A stretch of DNA of 55,920 nt, from assembly GCF_024054565.1 (NCBI RefSeq), contig NZ_JAMXLR010000067.1:1-55920 (forward strand). Direction: 5' to 3'. This document shows, in pieces, positions 41,601-50,500 of this stretch. Position 1 is the stretch's first letter. The number at the start of each line of letters is the position of its first letter. The stretch comes from Aeoliella straminimaris (GTDB lineage: Bacteria; Planctomycetota; Planctomycetia; Pirellulales; Lacipirellulaceae). A program made the translations under genes and the position numbers. The notes beneath the pieces were generated by a model. That model saw nothing but the letters and a program-made list of their open reading frames with translations. It was not told the DNA's origin and did no database searches.

Positions 41601-44170
41601 TCACGGTGTCCATCGCCGACGACGACGGTGGCCAGGCCATGCAGACGTTTGAAGTGACGGTGGGCAACGTCGCGCCTACGCTCACCGTGGTCGAGAACCA
41701 ATCGATCGACGAGGGCTCGCTGCTCTCCATCGAGAACATCGGTCAGATCACCGACCCCGGCTACAAGAACGACGCCCTCGCCAGTGATGAGACCTTCAGC
41801 TACTCCATCGACTGGGGCGATGGCACCGCAACGGACAGTGGAGCCGCCACTATCGATCAAGTGGGATCCGAAGGCGTGCCGACCCTCGCTTCGCTGGATG
41901 GTCAGCACACCTATGCGGACAATGGCACCTACACTGTCACGGTGTCCATCGCCGACGACGACGGTGGCCAGGCCATGCAGACGTTCGAAGTGACGGTGGG
42001 CAACGTCGCGCCAATGCTCACCGTGGCCGACAACCAGTCGATCGACGAGGGCTCGCTGCTCTCCATCGAGAACATCGGTCAGATCACCGACCCCGGCTAC
42101 AACAACGACGCTCTGAGCACGGACGAGACCTTCAGCTACGTGGTCGACTGGGGCGATGGGACCGCAACGGACACCGGCGCCGCCACCGTCGATCAGGTGG
42201 GATCCGAAGGCGTGCTGACCCTCGCTTCGCTGGATGGCCAGCACACCTACGCCGACAATGGCGTGTACACGGTGACCGTGACCGCAATGGATGACGATGG
42301 CGGGGTGGCCGAGCAGACCTTCTTAGTCAACGTCAGCAACGTCGCGCCGCAGCTTACCGGTGTCGACACGCCGCATGTGCTGGACGAAGGGGAGATTTTC
42401 GATCTTGGCAGCCTGGGCGTAGGCATCAGCGATCCGGGCTTCGACAATTTCGGTCAGGGCGACCCGGAGACCTCGACGCCGCTGAGCACCGAGACGTTTA
42501 CCGCCACCACGATCGACTGGGGCGATGGCGCCCTTACCTCGCCGGTCGACATGGTCGATCGTCTGAGCGGCTCGCCCGGCGAGTTGACCACCGCCGGCTT
42601 CGACCACGCTCCGCATGCGTACGCCGACAACGGCACCTACACCGTGACGGTGGAGTTTGCCGACGACGATGGCGCGATGGTCAGCCAGTCTTTCACGATC
42701 ACCGTGAACAACGTGGCGCCAACACTCACGCTGACCGACGAGTCGTTCGCCATCAACGAAGGCGACACGCTCACCATTCCGATGTTGGGATCGTTTACCG
42801 ACCCCGGTTTCAACAACCCCAACCGGCCCGGCGGGGCATCGACCGAGACGTTCCACTACGAAATCTCCTGGGGCGACGGCACGCCCGTCGAGACGGGGGT
42901 TCTGCCAACCTCGGTTACCGATGGCGGTCAGGGCGAACTGACCATGGGTTCGCTGTCTGATAGCCACCTGTACGCAGACAACGACGCCGATAACACCTAC
43001 ACCATCACGGTCAAACTACTCGACGACGATGGCGGCTTCGACGTCCAGAGCTTCGACGTCACGGTGTGGAACGTCGCGCCCACGCTGCATCCGATCGCCG
43101 CGATAGACGTCACCAGCGGTGGCAACACCATTCTGACGCTCAACTTCACCGACCCGGGCGCCGACACCTTCGAAGTGCTCGTGGCCTGGGGCGAGAACCA
43201 AGAGGTGCCGGTCGAGGATCGCTGGGTGATCGAGGCCTACCACGATGGCCCCACGCCCCAGTCATTCGTGCTGTACCACCAATACGATGGCCCGCCGAAT
43301 CCCGACAACATCACAGCCGACATTCCGATCAGCGTGGTCATTCGCGACGACGACTTCTCCATGTCGACCACGTTGGCCATTGGCCAGAGCAACATCGAGA
43401 CGGTCTTGGTTGGCCAACCCGGTACCGAGGCCGCCAAGTTTGCCATCGACACCACGCCAGACATTCCCGCCATCGAGTTCCCACAGCTCAACGAAACTCC
43501 GCAGGTAGTGGAGACGGCGTCCAGCTACGTATCGCTCACCCAGACCAACAACATCGAGTCGGGCGGCGGCGAAGTTTCCGCCACCACCGAACGCTTCTTC
43601 CGCCTGCACGTCGTACTGCCGGACGGCCGGATGCTCGAAGGCATTCGCCTGCCGGACGGTGTGATGGACGACCTGCCGGCGCTGTTCGCGCGGCTGCCCG
43701 ACAATCATTATCGCATCTTCTTTGTGCGTAGCGACAGTCAGTCGGAGCGGCTGGTACTCGACGTGGTACTTCGCGATCATCGCCCGACCGATCCAGCGGA
43801 TGCATCGGACGGCACGCGCGACCGTCCGCCCACCGAGGACTTGCAGCAACCGGCCGAACAACAGCAGCCCCCCGGCGAAGCCAATGAGGACATCCCTCAA
43901 ACGCCAGCCCCGCAGGCGCCGGCCGCCGGCAACGCCGCCCCAGCTGATATGGCTCCTGCTGATGCCTTGGACGAGCAGACCTCGGCACCGCCGGCTATCG
44001 ACACGCAGAACACCTCGAGCACCGCACGTCGGGCGGCGGCGGCCTCGGCCCTGGCGGCAGCAGCCGTGGTTTTGGACCCCAAAACCGACTGGGCAGTGCG
44101 GCTGGACCGTGCTTTTGCCCGGGCCGATCGCCGACATTGGCAGCGACTTCGCCGCCGACGGCCGCGGTGA
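38654..44170 (+). CDS. Giant PKD-like repeat surface protein with N-terminal LExR motif
   Basis: A 1838-aa protein. Near the N-terminus SIRHLERRRVLDATLPAIL matches the LExRxxL sorting-type motif (LEPR-XLL-like) found at the starts of giant planctomycete proteins; there is no classical signal peptide. A first PKD domain is followed by about 12 repeats of ~110 aa, each with NVAPTLTVVENQSIDEG, a GQITDPGY turn, SIDWGDGT and HTYADNGTYTVTVSIADDDG. Acidic, Asp-rich loops suggest calcium binding. The end is a Pro/Gln/Ala-rich linker, a short hydrophobic Ala segment and an Arg-rich tail. I chose ATG 38654 over upstream ATG/TTG codons because of the MSRNPW...R-rich start and promoter position. Likely exported and adhesive. 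Confidence 0.82.
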   Translation: MSRNPWLDRLLHSTRNANSRNASELSIRHLERRRVLDATLPAILVSPTPTAEGDTVTVSADAGEIASPQFDWTISVDDVVVATSNSALFEFTPPDDASYTIDLVVTDASEEQCAASRTITVNNVAPELTIVGDQTAQEGAPLVIENLGQISDPGFADATLGTAETFTYRINWGDGHIDSGNATIDQLGGPGTPTLASFDAQHIYADNGTYNVSVIVLDDNGGRDTGSFKVTVGNVDPTLTVVGNQTVVEGDLLEIENLGQVSDPGFVNVALGNQETFAYTINWGDGTTPDAGSATIDRVGFENNPTLASFDGQHTYTADGTYEVSVTVVDDDGGMATSKFTVNVLSAAPTLNVAGNQTVEEGSQLSIEDIGSVSIPLYGEGDQVEYSIDWGDGSAPDVGVVTIDQLGAPTLASFDGQHTYADDGTYSVTITIDDGEGGSDTGTLDVTVGNVAPTLTLVEDQAVVEGSLLEIENLGQISDPGYRNTLLATDEIFTYSIDWGDGTTADTGVATIDQLGSPGTPTLASFDGQHTYADNGEYTVTVSVADDDGGQTMQTLQVTVGNVAPVLTVVENQSIKEGSLLSIENIGQITDPGYQNDALAADETFTYSIDWGDGTSTDTGAATIDQLGSPGTPTLASFDGQHTYADNGEYTVTVSIADDDGGHTMQTLQVTVGNVAPVLTVVEDQSIEEGSLLSIENIGQITDPGYKNDALATNETFTYSIDWGDGTATDTGAATIDQLGSPGTPTLASFDGQHTYADNGTYTVTVTVVDDDLGETTATFEVSVGNVAPALTVVENQSIDEGAPLVIGNLGQITDPAFGSVKEFTYSIDWGDGTTADTGTATIDQLGSPGTPTLASFDGQHTYADNGEYTVTVSIADDDGGVAEQTFEVTVNNVAPTLTVVENQSIDEGSLLSIENIGQITDPGYDNDAIPTDETFSYVIDWGDGTTTDTGAATIDQVGSEGVPTLASLDGQHTYADNGTYTVTVSIADDDGGQAMQTFEVTVGNVAPTLTVVENQSIDEGSLLSIENIGQITDPGYKNDALASDETFSYSIDWGDGTATDSGAATIDQVGSEGVPTLASLDGQHTYADNGTYTVTVSIADDDGGQAMQTFEVTVGNVAPMLTVADNQSIDEGSLLSIENIGQITDPGYNNDALSTDETFSYVVDWGDGTATDTGAATVDQVGSEGVLTLASLDGQHTYADNGVYTVTVTAMDDDGGVAEQTFLVNVSNVAPQLTGVDTPHVLDEGEIFDLGSLGVGISDPGFDNFGQGDPETSTPLSTETFTATTIDWGDGALTSPVDMVDRLSGSPGELTTAGFDHAPHAYADNGTYTVTVEFADDDGAMVSQSFTITVNNVAPTLTLTDESFAINEGDTLTIPMLGSFTDPGFNNPNRPGGASTETFHYEISWGDGTPVETGVLPTSVTDGGQGELTMGSLSDSHLYADNDADNTYTITVKLLDDDGGFDVQSFDVTVWNVAPTLHPIAAIDVTSGGNTILTLNFTDPGADTFEVLVAWGENQEVPVEDRWVIEAYHDGPTPQSFVLYHQYDGPPNPDNITADIPISVVIRDDDFSMSTTLAIGQSNIETVLVGQPGTEAAKFAIDTTPDIPAIEFPQLNETPQVVETASSYVSLTQTNNIESGGGEVSATTERFFRLHVVLPDGRMLEGIRLPDGVMDDLPALFARLPDNHYRIFFVRSDSQSERLVLDVVLRDHRPTDPADASDGTRDRPPTEDLQQPAEQQQPPGEANEDIPQTPAPQAPAAGNAAPADMAPADALDEQTSAPPAIDTQNTSSTARRAAAASALAAAAVVLDPKTDWAVRLDRAFARADRRHWQRLRRRRPR
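39020..43080 (+). repeat. Tandem coding repeats, ~333-336 bp period
   Basis: About 12 tandem units inside the giant gene. Units in 40.0-42.3 kb are nearly identical in DNA: 41540-41678 recurs 336 bp later with a single mismatch in 139 bp. The outer units are more diverged, as expected if the centre was recently amplified or homogenised by recombination. Confidence 0.85.
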
Positions 44171-44379
44171 GTACACTAGTATCTTATGAAGCCGGATTTT
44201 TCGGGGGGTTATCGCAGATCGCAAAGCACCTCGAACGCCGACGAGACCGTGGCGCCGTTTAGCGGCGAACCGCCCCTCGTCGTGAGATTTTCGACGAGGT
44301 GTCGCTCGTCGGCCAGGGCGGATTTGACAGGACGATTGACCAACCTTTCTGAACGTTCTCCTCACTCTATAACCAACTC
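44171..44379. other. Intergenic region before the kinase
   Basis: 209 bp, no gene seen. It contains TCGACGAGGTGTC/GACGAG-type short repeats but no convincing promoter or terminator. Confidence 0.35.
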
Positions 44380-47300
44380 ATGCCGCACTGTCCGCATTGC
44401 GAACGAGAGCTCGACGCCCAAACCATGTCGGGCGTGGTATGCCCCCATTGCGGTGGGCTGCTACCACTGGGCGACGAGAGTCTGGCCGGCAAAGAGACCT
44501 ACGAGCTGATTCCCGACGACGACTCGAGCGACAACGTCCTGGACGACATCGAAGCGACGCTGGACGACGACGATGGCGAAGCCACACTGCCGTTTGGCGG
44601 TACCGTGGAGTACCAGCCGCCAGACGCTCAGCAAGCCGACGACGATCAGGCGATTGCCGACGAGCCGGACAGCAAACCGCCCCAGGACGAGAAGTCGACG
44701 ATCGACCACGCCGACTTCGAAGGGGATGCGACCGTTGAGGACGCAGAATACACCGACAGCAACGTGATCGACGATCTGCCACAACCGGAAGACGACCCGT
44801 CGACCACGATCGATTTCCATCCCGACGCCACGATGGAGTTCGATCCACCCAAGGTGTCCGACCCCCCGGACCAGCCCGATAAAGACGACCACTCGACCGT
44901 CGACTACATCGACCTGGAAGTGCCCGACTCCTCCGAGAGCACGGTGGACGAAGTGGTTCCGGACCCTGGCGATGGCGACGACGGTCCTTCGGCCACAGTC
45001 GACCATGTTTCCGACGCGACGATGGAGTTCGACCCATCGGCTGCAGCTCCGCATCGCAGTGACGCCACGCTCGACTTCGACTCCGACAAAACGATCGACC
45101 TGGCCGCGTCGAATCCCGAACTGGCGGAGAAGATGAGCAGCCAGTGGGCGGGCACCATCGACCTGGGCACGCCGCAGAATCAAACCATCCGCCAGCAGGA
45201 CGAAGAGGGTGAGGGCAAACCCAAGCAGCGTTCCACGGTGCCGGTGAAGTCGCGAACCATGAGCGAGCCCTCCGAAGGTGGCAACGTTGCCTACATTCGG
45301 CCGCACGACGCCCCTGACTACGAGTTGCTCAAGCAAATCGGCGCCGGCGGCATGGGTGTGGTTTATGCGGCGCGGCAGTCGTCCATCGCCCGCACCGTGG
45401 CGGTCAAAATGCTCAAGCCGGGGGGCAAGGAGGGCGCCGATCAACGCGACAAGTTCATCAGCGAAGCGGTGGTAACCGGCGAGCTCGACCATCCGAACAT
45501 CGTGCCGATCTACGACCTGGGCTCGAACGACCAGGGCGCGCTGTTCTACTCGATGAAGCACGTGCAGGGCACGCCCTGGGAGGACGTGTGGAAAGAGAAG
45601 AGCCTGGATGAGAACCTGAACATCCTGCTCCGCGTGGCCGACGCCGTGGCGTTTGCCCATGCTCGCGGCGTGGTGCATCGCGATCTGAAGCCCGAAAACG
45701 TCATGCTGGGCGAGTTCGGCGAAGTGCTGGTGATGGACTGGGGTCTGGCCCGGGTGACGCAAGTGTTCCGCAGCGTGGGGGCCATCCATCAAACCGGTTC
45801 GCTCGGCGGCACGCCTGCCTACATGGCGCCCGAGATGGCCCGGGGGCCCGTGGAGAAGATCGACCACACCAGCGACATCTACCTGCTGGGCGCTATCCTG
45901 TACGAACTGATCGGCGGCCGCCCCCCTCACTCCGGACGCGATGTAATGCAGTGCCTGATGGCGGCGGCGCAGAACGCCATCGACCCCATCGAGTACGTAG
46001 GCGAACTGCGCGACGTTGCCTTGCGGGCGATGTCCACCGAGCAGAGCGAGCGGTACCAGACAGTTAAAGACTTCCAGGAAGCGGTCCGCACCTACCTGTC
46101 GCATTCCGAGAGCCTGGTGTTGGCCTCCCATGCCGAGCATCGGCTGGCCGACGCGCGGCTGGAAAAGGACTATCAACTGTTCGCCCGCGCAATGTACGGC
46201 TTCGACGAGTCGCTGGCGCTGTGGTCGGACAACACCAAAGCCCGCGAACTGCACGAAACCACGGTGCTGGAATACGCCGGCCTGGCGCTGGCGAATGGCG
46301 ATTTGGATCTGTCGAAGTCGCTGCTCGACAAATCAAATCCGGCCCACGCCGAGCTGCTGACCCAGATTCGTAAAGCCGAGCGGGAACGCAACTCGCGGCA
46401 GTCGCTCTTGAAGTGGTCGAAACGCGCCGTGGCGGCCCTGCTGGTCGCGATCGTCGGCCTGGGAACCTACTCGTACATCGAAATCGCTAAAGGCCGCAAA
46501 GAGGCGCTTACGCAGCGCGACGAGGCGAAGCGACAAGAAGGGATCGCCAAGGATAACGAGCTCCTTGCGGTTGAGAAGCAGAAGGAGGCGAAAGCCAGCG
46601 CCCAGTTAGCTGCCTTGAAGGCAGATGAAGCTGCTAAGGCACGCGACGTTGCGGAGAACAAACGCATCGAGGCTGAAGAGGCAAGAGCGGATGCCCTGGA
46701 GCAAAAGCGACTTGCCGAAATCGCTCGAAATGGCGCCGAAAAGAGCGAAGCAAAAGCCCAAAAAGCCCGCACCGCGGCCGAAAAGGCCGAGGACGAGAAG
46801 GACTACGAGGCCTACGTGGCGGGCATCGGTCTAGCGGCGGCCAAGATCGACGAGAACGCGTACGATTTCGCCAAAGCACTTCTCGACGACGCAACACCCG
46901 AACGTCGCAATTGGGAGTGGGGACGGCTGGGCTATCTATGCCAATTGAGCGCCGCAGAGTACGCACTGGGCGCGACGGTGGACGCCGTGGCCTATTCGCC
47001 CGATGGGCGGCTGATCGCCACGGGCGATCGCAACGGCACGGTGAGCGTCTGCATGGTTGAAGTGGGCGCGGACCGGAGCAAGGAGATCAAGCTGGTGTTC
47101 GACTCGGACGTCGGGCAATCCGTCTACTCCGTGGCGTTTTCCCCCAACGGCAACTACCTGGCCGCAGGTACGGCCGATGGTAAGATTCGCATCTTCGGCA
47201 GCAGCGATGGCAGGTTGCTGCGAACCCTGGAAGGTCATACGGATGGCGTGCTGGACGTCGATTTCTCCAGCGACAGCCGGCAATTGGTATCTGCTTCGTA

Positions 47301-49728
47301 CGACAACACCGCGCGGGTGTGGGACCTGGCCAGCGGCAACGCCATCGACACGCTGGCGGGACACAACTGGTGGGTCTGGTCGGCCAAATTCTCGCCCGAG
47401 AATGCCAGCATCGTGACTGCCAGCCAGGACAGCAACGCGATTGTCTGGCAGCGCGACAACAGCGGCAAATACCAACCCACGGCCTACTTTACCGATCACG
47501 AAGGTCCCGTCTATACGGCCGCATTCAGTGCCGATGGCAACTACGTGGCCACCGGCGGGTACGACAAGACCATTCGCGTATGGCGCCCCGATCAAGTGGG
47601 AGCACTCGACCTGGCCTCGGAACTGCAGAACTCGTCCGATGATAACGATGTGGCCATCGTGCTCACCGGTCACGACGCGGCCGTTCGCAGTGTGGCGTTT
47701 GGACCCGCGGGGCGGACGCTACTCTCCGGCAGTCATGACAATACCCTGCGGCTGTGGGACCTGGAGCAGGCCAAAGAACTCAAGGCCCTGCGCGGGCATG
47801 GCAGTCGGGTGGAGTCGGTGGCCTTCGGACCGGAGGGCAAGTTGGCCGCCTCGGGCAGCCAGGACGGCACCCTGCGAGTGTGGGATGTTGCCGGCTACGC
47901 CGAATCGAACACCTTGGGTAGCAAGACACTGGCCGGCCACGCCGATGCCGTGCTTGCCGCGCGGTTCACCCCCAACGGTCGAGTGCTAACCGCCAGTCGC
48001 GATCGCACCGCCAGGCTGTGGGACGCCGACGGCGACGTGCTGGCGAAGTTTGCGCAAGGGCATGACTACCTGGCTTCGACCGCCGTGTTCTTCGACGCCG
48101 GCCGGCGACTGGCCACTGGCGCGGGCGACAACACCGTGCGGATCTGGGACGTCGGCACTGGCGCCGAGTTACAAGTGTTCCGTGGTACAGGACGCGTGGG
48201 TACCGTGGCCATCGATGCTGCCAGCCAATGGCTGGCGACCGGCGGTGCAAACAACACGGCGCAGTGGTGGGACCTGACCACCGGTCAGCGGCTTGCCCAA
48301 CTACAAGGCCACGAAGCCGAGGTGACGGCCGCCGCGTTCGATCCCGAACTGGCCCTCTTGGCCACGGGCGACGACCGAGGCGAAATCCGGTTGTGGGAAC
48401 TGGATGGCCAGCAAATCACACTCAAGAACACGCTTCGTGGACACAATCGTTCGGTCACGGCCCTGGAGTTCGATCCCTCGGGCAACACGCTTCACTCGGC
48501 CAGTGGCGACAACACATGCAGTGCCTGGAACGTAGCCACTGGCGAGGAGATGCCTGGCGCCCTGTTGAGCCATCCCCAATGGGTAGCGGCCATGGACGTT
48601 TCGAACGACGGCCGTGTTGTCGTCACCGCGTGCGAAGATGGCAAGACGCGGGTATGGGACCTCGACCAGGGCGAAGTCATCGCCGAGGCATCGCTCGACT
48701 CCGGCACCGCGACGGGCGTAGCCCTGTCGGCAGATGCCAAGCAAGTGCTGGTGACCTCGTCCGACAACAGCAGTGTCTGGCTGTGGGACGTGGAGGACTC
48801 GCCCACGGTCAACCTCAGCCAACAGCCGCCCATCGTCACCAATCGCGCGTCGGGCAGCTTGTGGTCGGCGCGGTTCGCGCCCGATGGCACGCGCCTGGTC
48901 ACCATCGGCGGCAACGACGCCCGCATGATCGACCTGGCCACCGGTGAAGCGGGCGTGCGTTTCAGTCCTCATGGCGCGGTGGCGGCCGTGGCCATTTCGG
49001 GGGACGGACAAATCGTAGCTACCGGCAGTTGGGACGGCACCGCCAAGCTGTGGGACACGGCCTCGCAACAGGTGCTGCGCCAACTGGTGGGCGGTCACAC
49101 GGGCCACATCAACAGCATCGACTTCTCGCCCGACAACTCCCTGGTGGCCACGGCCAGCGACGATGGTACCGTGCGATTGTGGGACATCACCACCGGCGAA
49201 GTTCTGCCCATCGCGTTCAAGGGGCACACCGGCCGCGTTCATTCGGTGCGGTTCTCACCCGATGGTCGGCAGCTATTGACCACCAGCAGCGATCACACCG
49301 CGCGATTATGGGATACCGAAACCATGCAAACGCTGCACGTGTTTGCCGGTCACGACTTCGGTGTGCTGTGCGGCGAGTTCTCGAGCGACGGACAGTACGT
49401 CGCCACCGGTAGCGAGGACAACACCGCGCGGCTGTGGAACACCACGACGGGCGAGTTGAAGACCACCATGTCGGGCCACACCTCGGCTGTTACCGGAGTG
49501 GCCCTCACCCCCGATGGCCAGCGACTGCTGACGGCCAGCCAGGACACCACGGCCAAGCTGTGGGACACCCGGACGGGCAACGAGATCCTCACCCTGTCGG
49601 GGCACGACCAGGACCTGACTTCGGTCGACTTCTCGGCCGATGGCAGCACAGCGCTCTCGGCCAGCCGCGACGGGACGGCCGTGCTGTGGCCCACCATCGA
49701 TTGGCGCAAAGACAAGCCGCTGGAATAG
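44380..49728 (+). CDS. Ser/Thr protein kinase with zinc ribbon and WD40 propellers
   Basis: A 1782-aa membrane kinase. An N-terminal zinc ribbon (CPHC at 4-7, CPHCG at ~23-27) is followed by ~270 acidic residues with repeated short Thr motifs (ATMEFD, TIDF, STVD) that could be autophosphorylation or FHA-binding sites. The kinase domain (~314-580) has the Gly loop IGAGGMGVVYA, VAVKML lysine, HRDLKPENVML catalytic loop, MDWGLAR (DWG in place of DFG) and GTPAYMAPE. A TPR-like/helical part, one membrane helix (~685-705) and a coiled coil (~710-805) lead to about 21 WD40 repeats (~860-1775), enough for three seven-bladed propellers. The propellers are predicted extracytoplasmic, so the protein could sense envelope ligands and signal inward. 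Confidence 0.92.
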   Translation: MPHCPHCERELDAQTMSGVVCPHCGGLLPLGDESLAGKETYELIPDDDSSDNVLDDIEATLDDDDGEATLPFGGTVEYQPPDAQQADDDQAIADEPDSKPPQDEKSTIDHADFEGDATVEDAEYTDSNVIDDLPQPEDDPSTTIDFHPDATMEFDPPKVSDPPDQPDKDDHSTVDYIDLEVPDSSESTVDEVVPDPGDGDDGPSATVDHVSDATMEFDPSAAAPHRSDATLDFDSDKTIDLAASNPELAEKMSSQWAGTIDLGTPQNQTIRQQDEEGEGKPKQRSTVPVKSRTMSEPSEGGNVAYIRPHDAPDYELLKQIGAGGMGVVYAARQSSIARTVAVKMLKPGGKEGADQRDKFISEAVVTGELDHPNIVPIYDLGSNDQGALFYSMKHVQGTPWEDVWKEKSLDENLNILLRVADAVAFAHARGVVHRDLKPENVMLGEFGEVLVMDWGLARVTQVFRSVGAIHQTGSLGGTPAYMAPEMARGPVEKIDHTSDIYLLGAILYELIGGRPPHSGRDVMQCLMAAAQNAIDPIEYVGELRDVALRAMSTEQSERYQTVKDFQEAVRTYLSHSESLVLASHAEHRLADARLEKDYQLFARAMYGFDESLALWSDNTKARELHETTVLEYAGLALANGDLDLSKSLLDKSNPAHAELLTQIRKAERERNSRQSLLKWSKRAVAALLVAIVGLGTYSYIEIAKGRKEALTQRDEAKRQEGIAKDNELLAVEKQKEAKASAQLAALKADEAAKARDVAENKRIEAEEARADALEQKRLAEIARNGAEKSEAKAQKARTAAEKAEDEKDYEAYVAGIGLAAAKIDENAYDFAKALLDDATPERRNWEWGRLGYLCQLSAAEYALGATVDAVAYSPDGRLIATGDRNGTVSVCMVEVGADRSKEIKLVFDSDVGQSVYSVAFSPNGNYLAAGTADGKIRIFGSSDGRLLRTLEGHTDGVLDVDFSSDSRQLVSASYDNTARVWDLASGNAIDTLAGHNWWVWSAKFSPENASIVTASQDSNAIVWQRDNSGKYQPTAYFTDHEGPVYTAAFSADGNYVATGGYDKTIRVWRPDQVGALDLASELQNSSDDNDVAIVLTGHDAAVRSVAFGPAGRTLLSGSHDNTLRLWDLEQAKELKALRGHGSRVESVAFGPEGKLAASGSQDGTLRVWDVAGYAESNTLGSKTLAGHADAVLAARFTPNGRVLTASRDRTARLWDADGDVLAKFAQGHDYLASTAVFFDAGRRLATGAGDNTVRIWDVGTGAELQVFRGTGRVGTVAIDAASQWLATGGANNTAQWWDLTTGQRLAQLQGHEAEVTAAAFDPELALLATGDDRGEIRLWELDGQQITLKNTLRGHNRSVTALEFDPSGNTLHSASGDNTCSAWNVATGEEMPGALLSHPQWVAAMDVSNDGRVVVTACEDGKTRVWDLDQGEVIAEASLDSGTATGVALSADAKQVLVTSSDNSSVWLWDVEDSPTVNLSQQPPIVTNRASGSLWSARFAPDGTRLVTIGGNDARMIDLATGEAGVRFSPHGAVAAVAISGDGQIVATGSWDGTAKLWDTASQQVLRQLVGGHTGHINSIDFSPDNSLVATASDDGTVRLWDITTGEVLPIAFKGHTGRVHSVRFSPDGRQLLTTSSDHTARLWDTETMQTLHVFAGHDFGVLCGEFSSDGQYVATGSEDNTARLWNTTTGELKTTMSGHTSAVTGVALTPDGQRLLTASQDTTAKLWDTRTGNEILTLSGHDQDLTSVDFSADGSTALSASRDGTAVLWPTIDWRKDKPLE

Positions 49729-49738
49729 AACGCCGCTG

Positions 49739-50131
49739 CTACGGGGTCTCGCCGGATATCTCGACAGTGATGATCGACGGAATGCGGCCCTTGGTGAATA
49801 TCAGATCGCCATCTACCTCGCCGCTCATGCCGCTACTCAAATCGAACGGCGTAACGTGCCAGATGTCGCTGCCCAGTACGTTGCGGTTGCGGTCCATGGC
49901 CGTGTAGACCACCTCGACCCATTCGTAGTCGTCGGGACCGGTGTTTTGCACGGTTCCCTCGATGCGAACCTTGCCCAACACCCATTCCACCTTGCGCGCT
50001 TTGAATTCGAGCGCCACGCTGGACGAGGGGAGCACCTCGAACTTCACGGTCTTCAGTTCGCGCCCATCCACTCTTGATGGCAATGCAACGACTGCAGCCA
50101 GGACGGCGGCGGACACGACGAGTTTGAACAT
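49739..50131 (-). CDS. Secreted FxLYD-like domain protein
   Basis: A 130-aa exported protein with a signal peptide (FKLVVSAAVLAAVVALPSRVDG). The mature part has VRIEGTVQNTGPDDYEWVEV then VYTAMDRNRNVLGSDIWHV, the pattern of FxLYD-type beta sandwich domains (G-x-V-x-N-t-g ... v-x-V-x-x-x-x-x-D-x-x-G). Such domains occur in envelope proteins; function is unknown. Start ATG 50131 gives a clean signal peptide. It converges on the WD40 kinase gene, with 10 bp between stops. Confidence 0.7.
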   Translation of the reverse strand: MFKLVVSAAVLAAVVALPSRVDGRELKTVKFEVLPSSSVALEFKARKVEWVLGKVRIEGTVQNTGPDDYEWVEVVYTAMDRNRNVLGSDIWHVTPFDLSSGMSGEVDGDLIFTKGRIPSIITVEISGETP

Positions 50132-50170
50132 GGATCGACTCTGAACAGAAAGCTTACACTCAGGGGGCAT

Positions 50171-50500
50171 GCGATTAACCGCACGCTGGACGTCTCTATT
50201 GAAAACCTATCACACGTTTGCCACCGAGCACCCCACCGGGCCCTCAGGTTTCTGCCGAAAGCCACATAAACTCCACCGGATTAGTAGTTAGGCACGAAAA
50301 GCGGGAGCGAGACCACAATCACGGCCCAAGATGCGTCCACCAAGTACTAGCACCTCTAGCATTTCGATGGGCGTCGTCCGCAAAACCGGACGAATCCTCA
50401 AGGCTCTCCCAACCATGTCCGATATTTGCCAACGGAAGCTTGGTGTGCGCCGCGCCGCGCGCTCCACGGATGATCGGCAGCATATAGGGGCATAAGGCAA
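50171..50500. other. Intergenic region with hairpin
   Basis: 330 bp without a gene, upstream of the three-gene ATPase module. TCGTCCG (50374-50380) and CGGACGA (50387-50393) form a perfect 7-bp hairpin with a CAAAAC loop. The divergent promoters of the FxLYD gene and of the module should lie here, but no strong promoter was identified. Confidence 0.45.

Noticed and set aside
39749..42244. 831-codon minus-strand frame opposite the giant repeat gene
   Set aside because: Its repetition follows the PKD repeats on the other strand exactly; it is a by-product of GC-rich tandem repeats.
38900..43000. CRISPR-like appearance of regularly spaced repeats
   Set aside because: The period is ~335 bp, the repeats are in-frame protein domains (WGDG, HTYADNGTYTVTV), and there are no short repeat-spacer units or cas genes.
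44461..46254. 597-codon minus-strand frame opposite the kinase gene
   Set aside because: The plus strand encodes all kinase motifs in order; the antisense product has no recognisable features.
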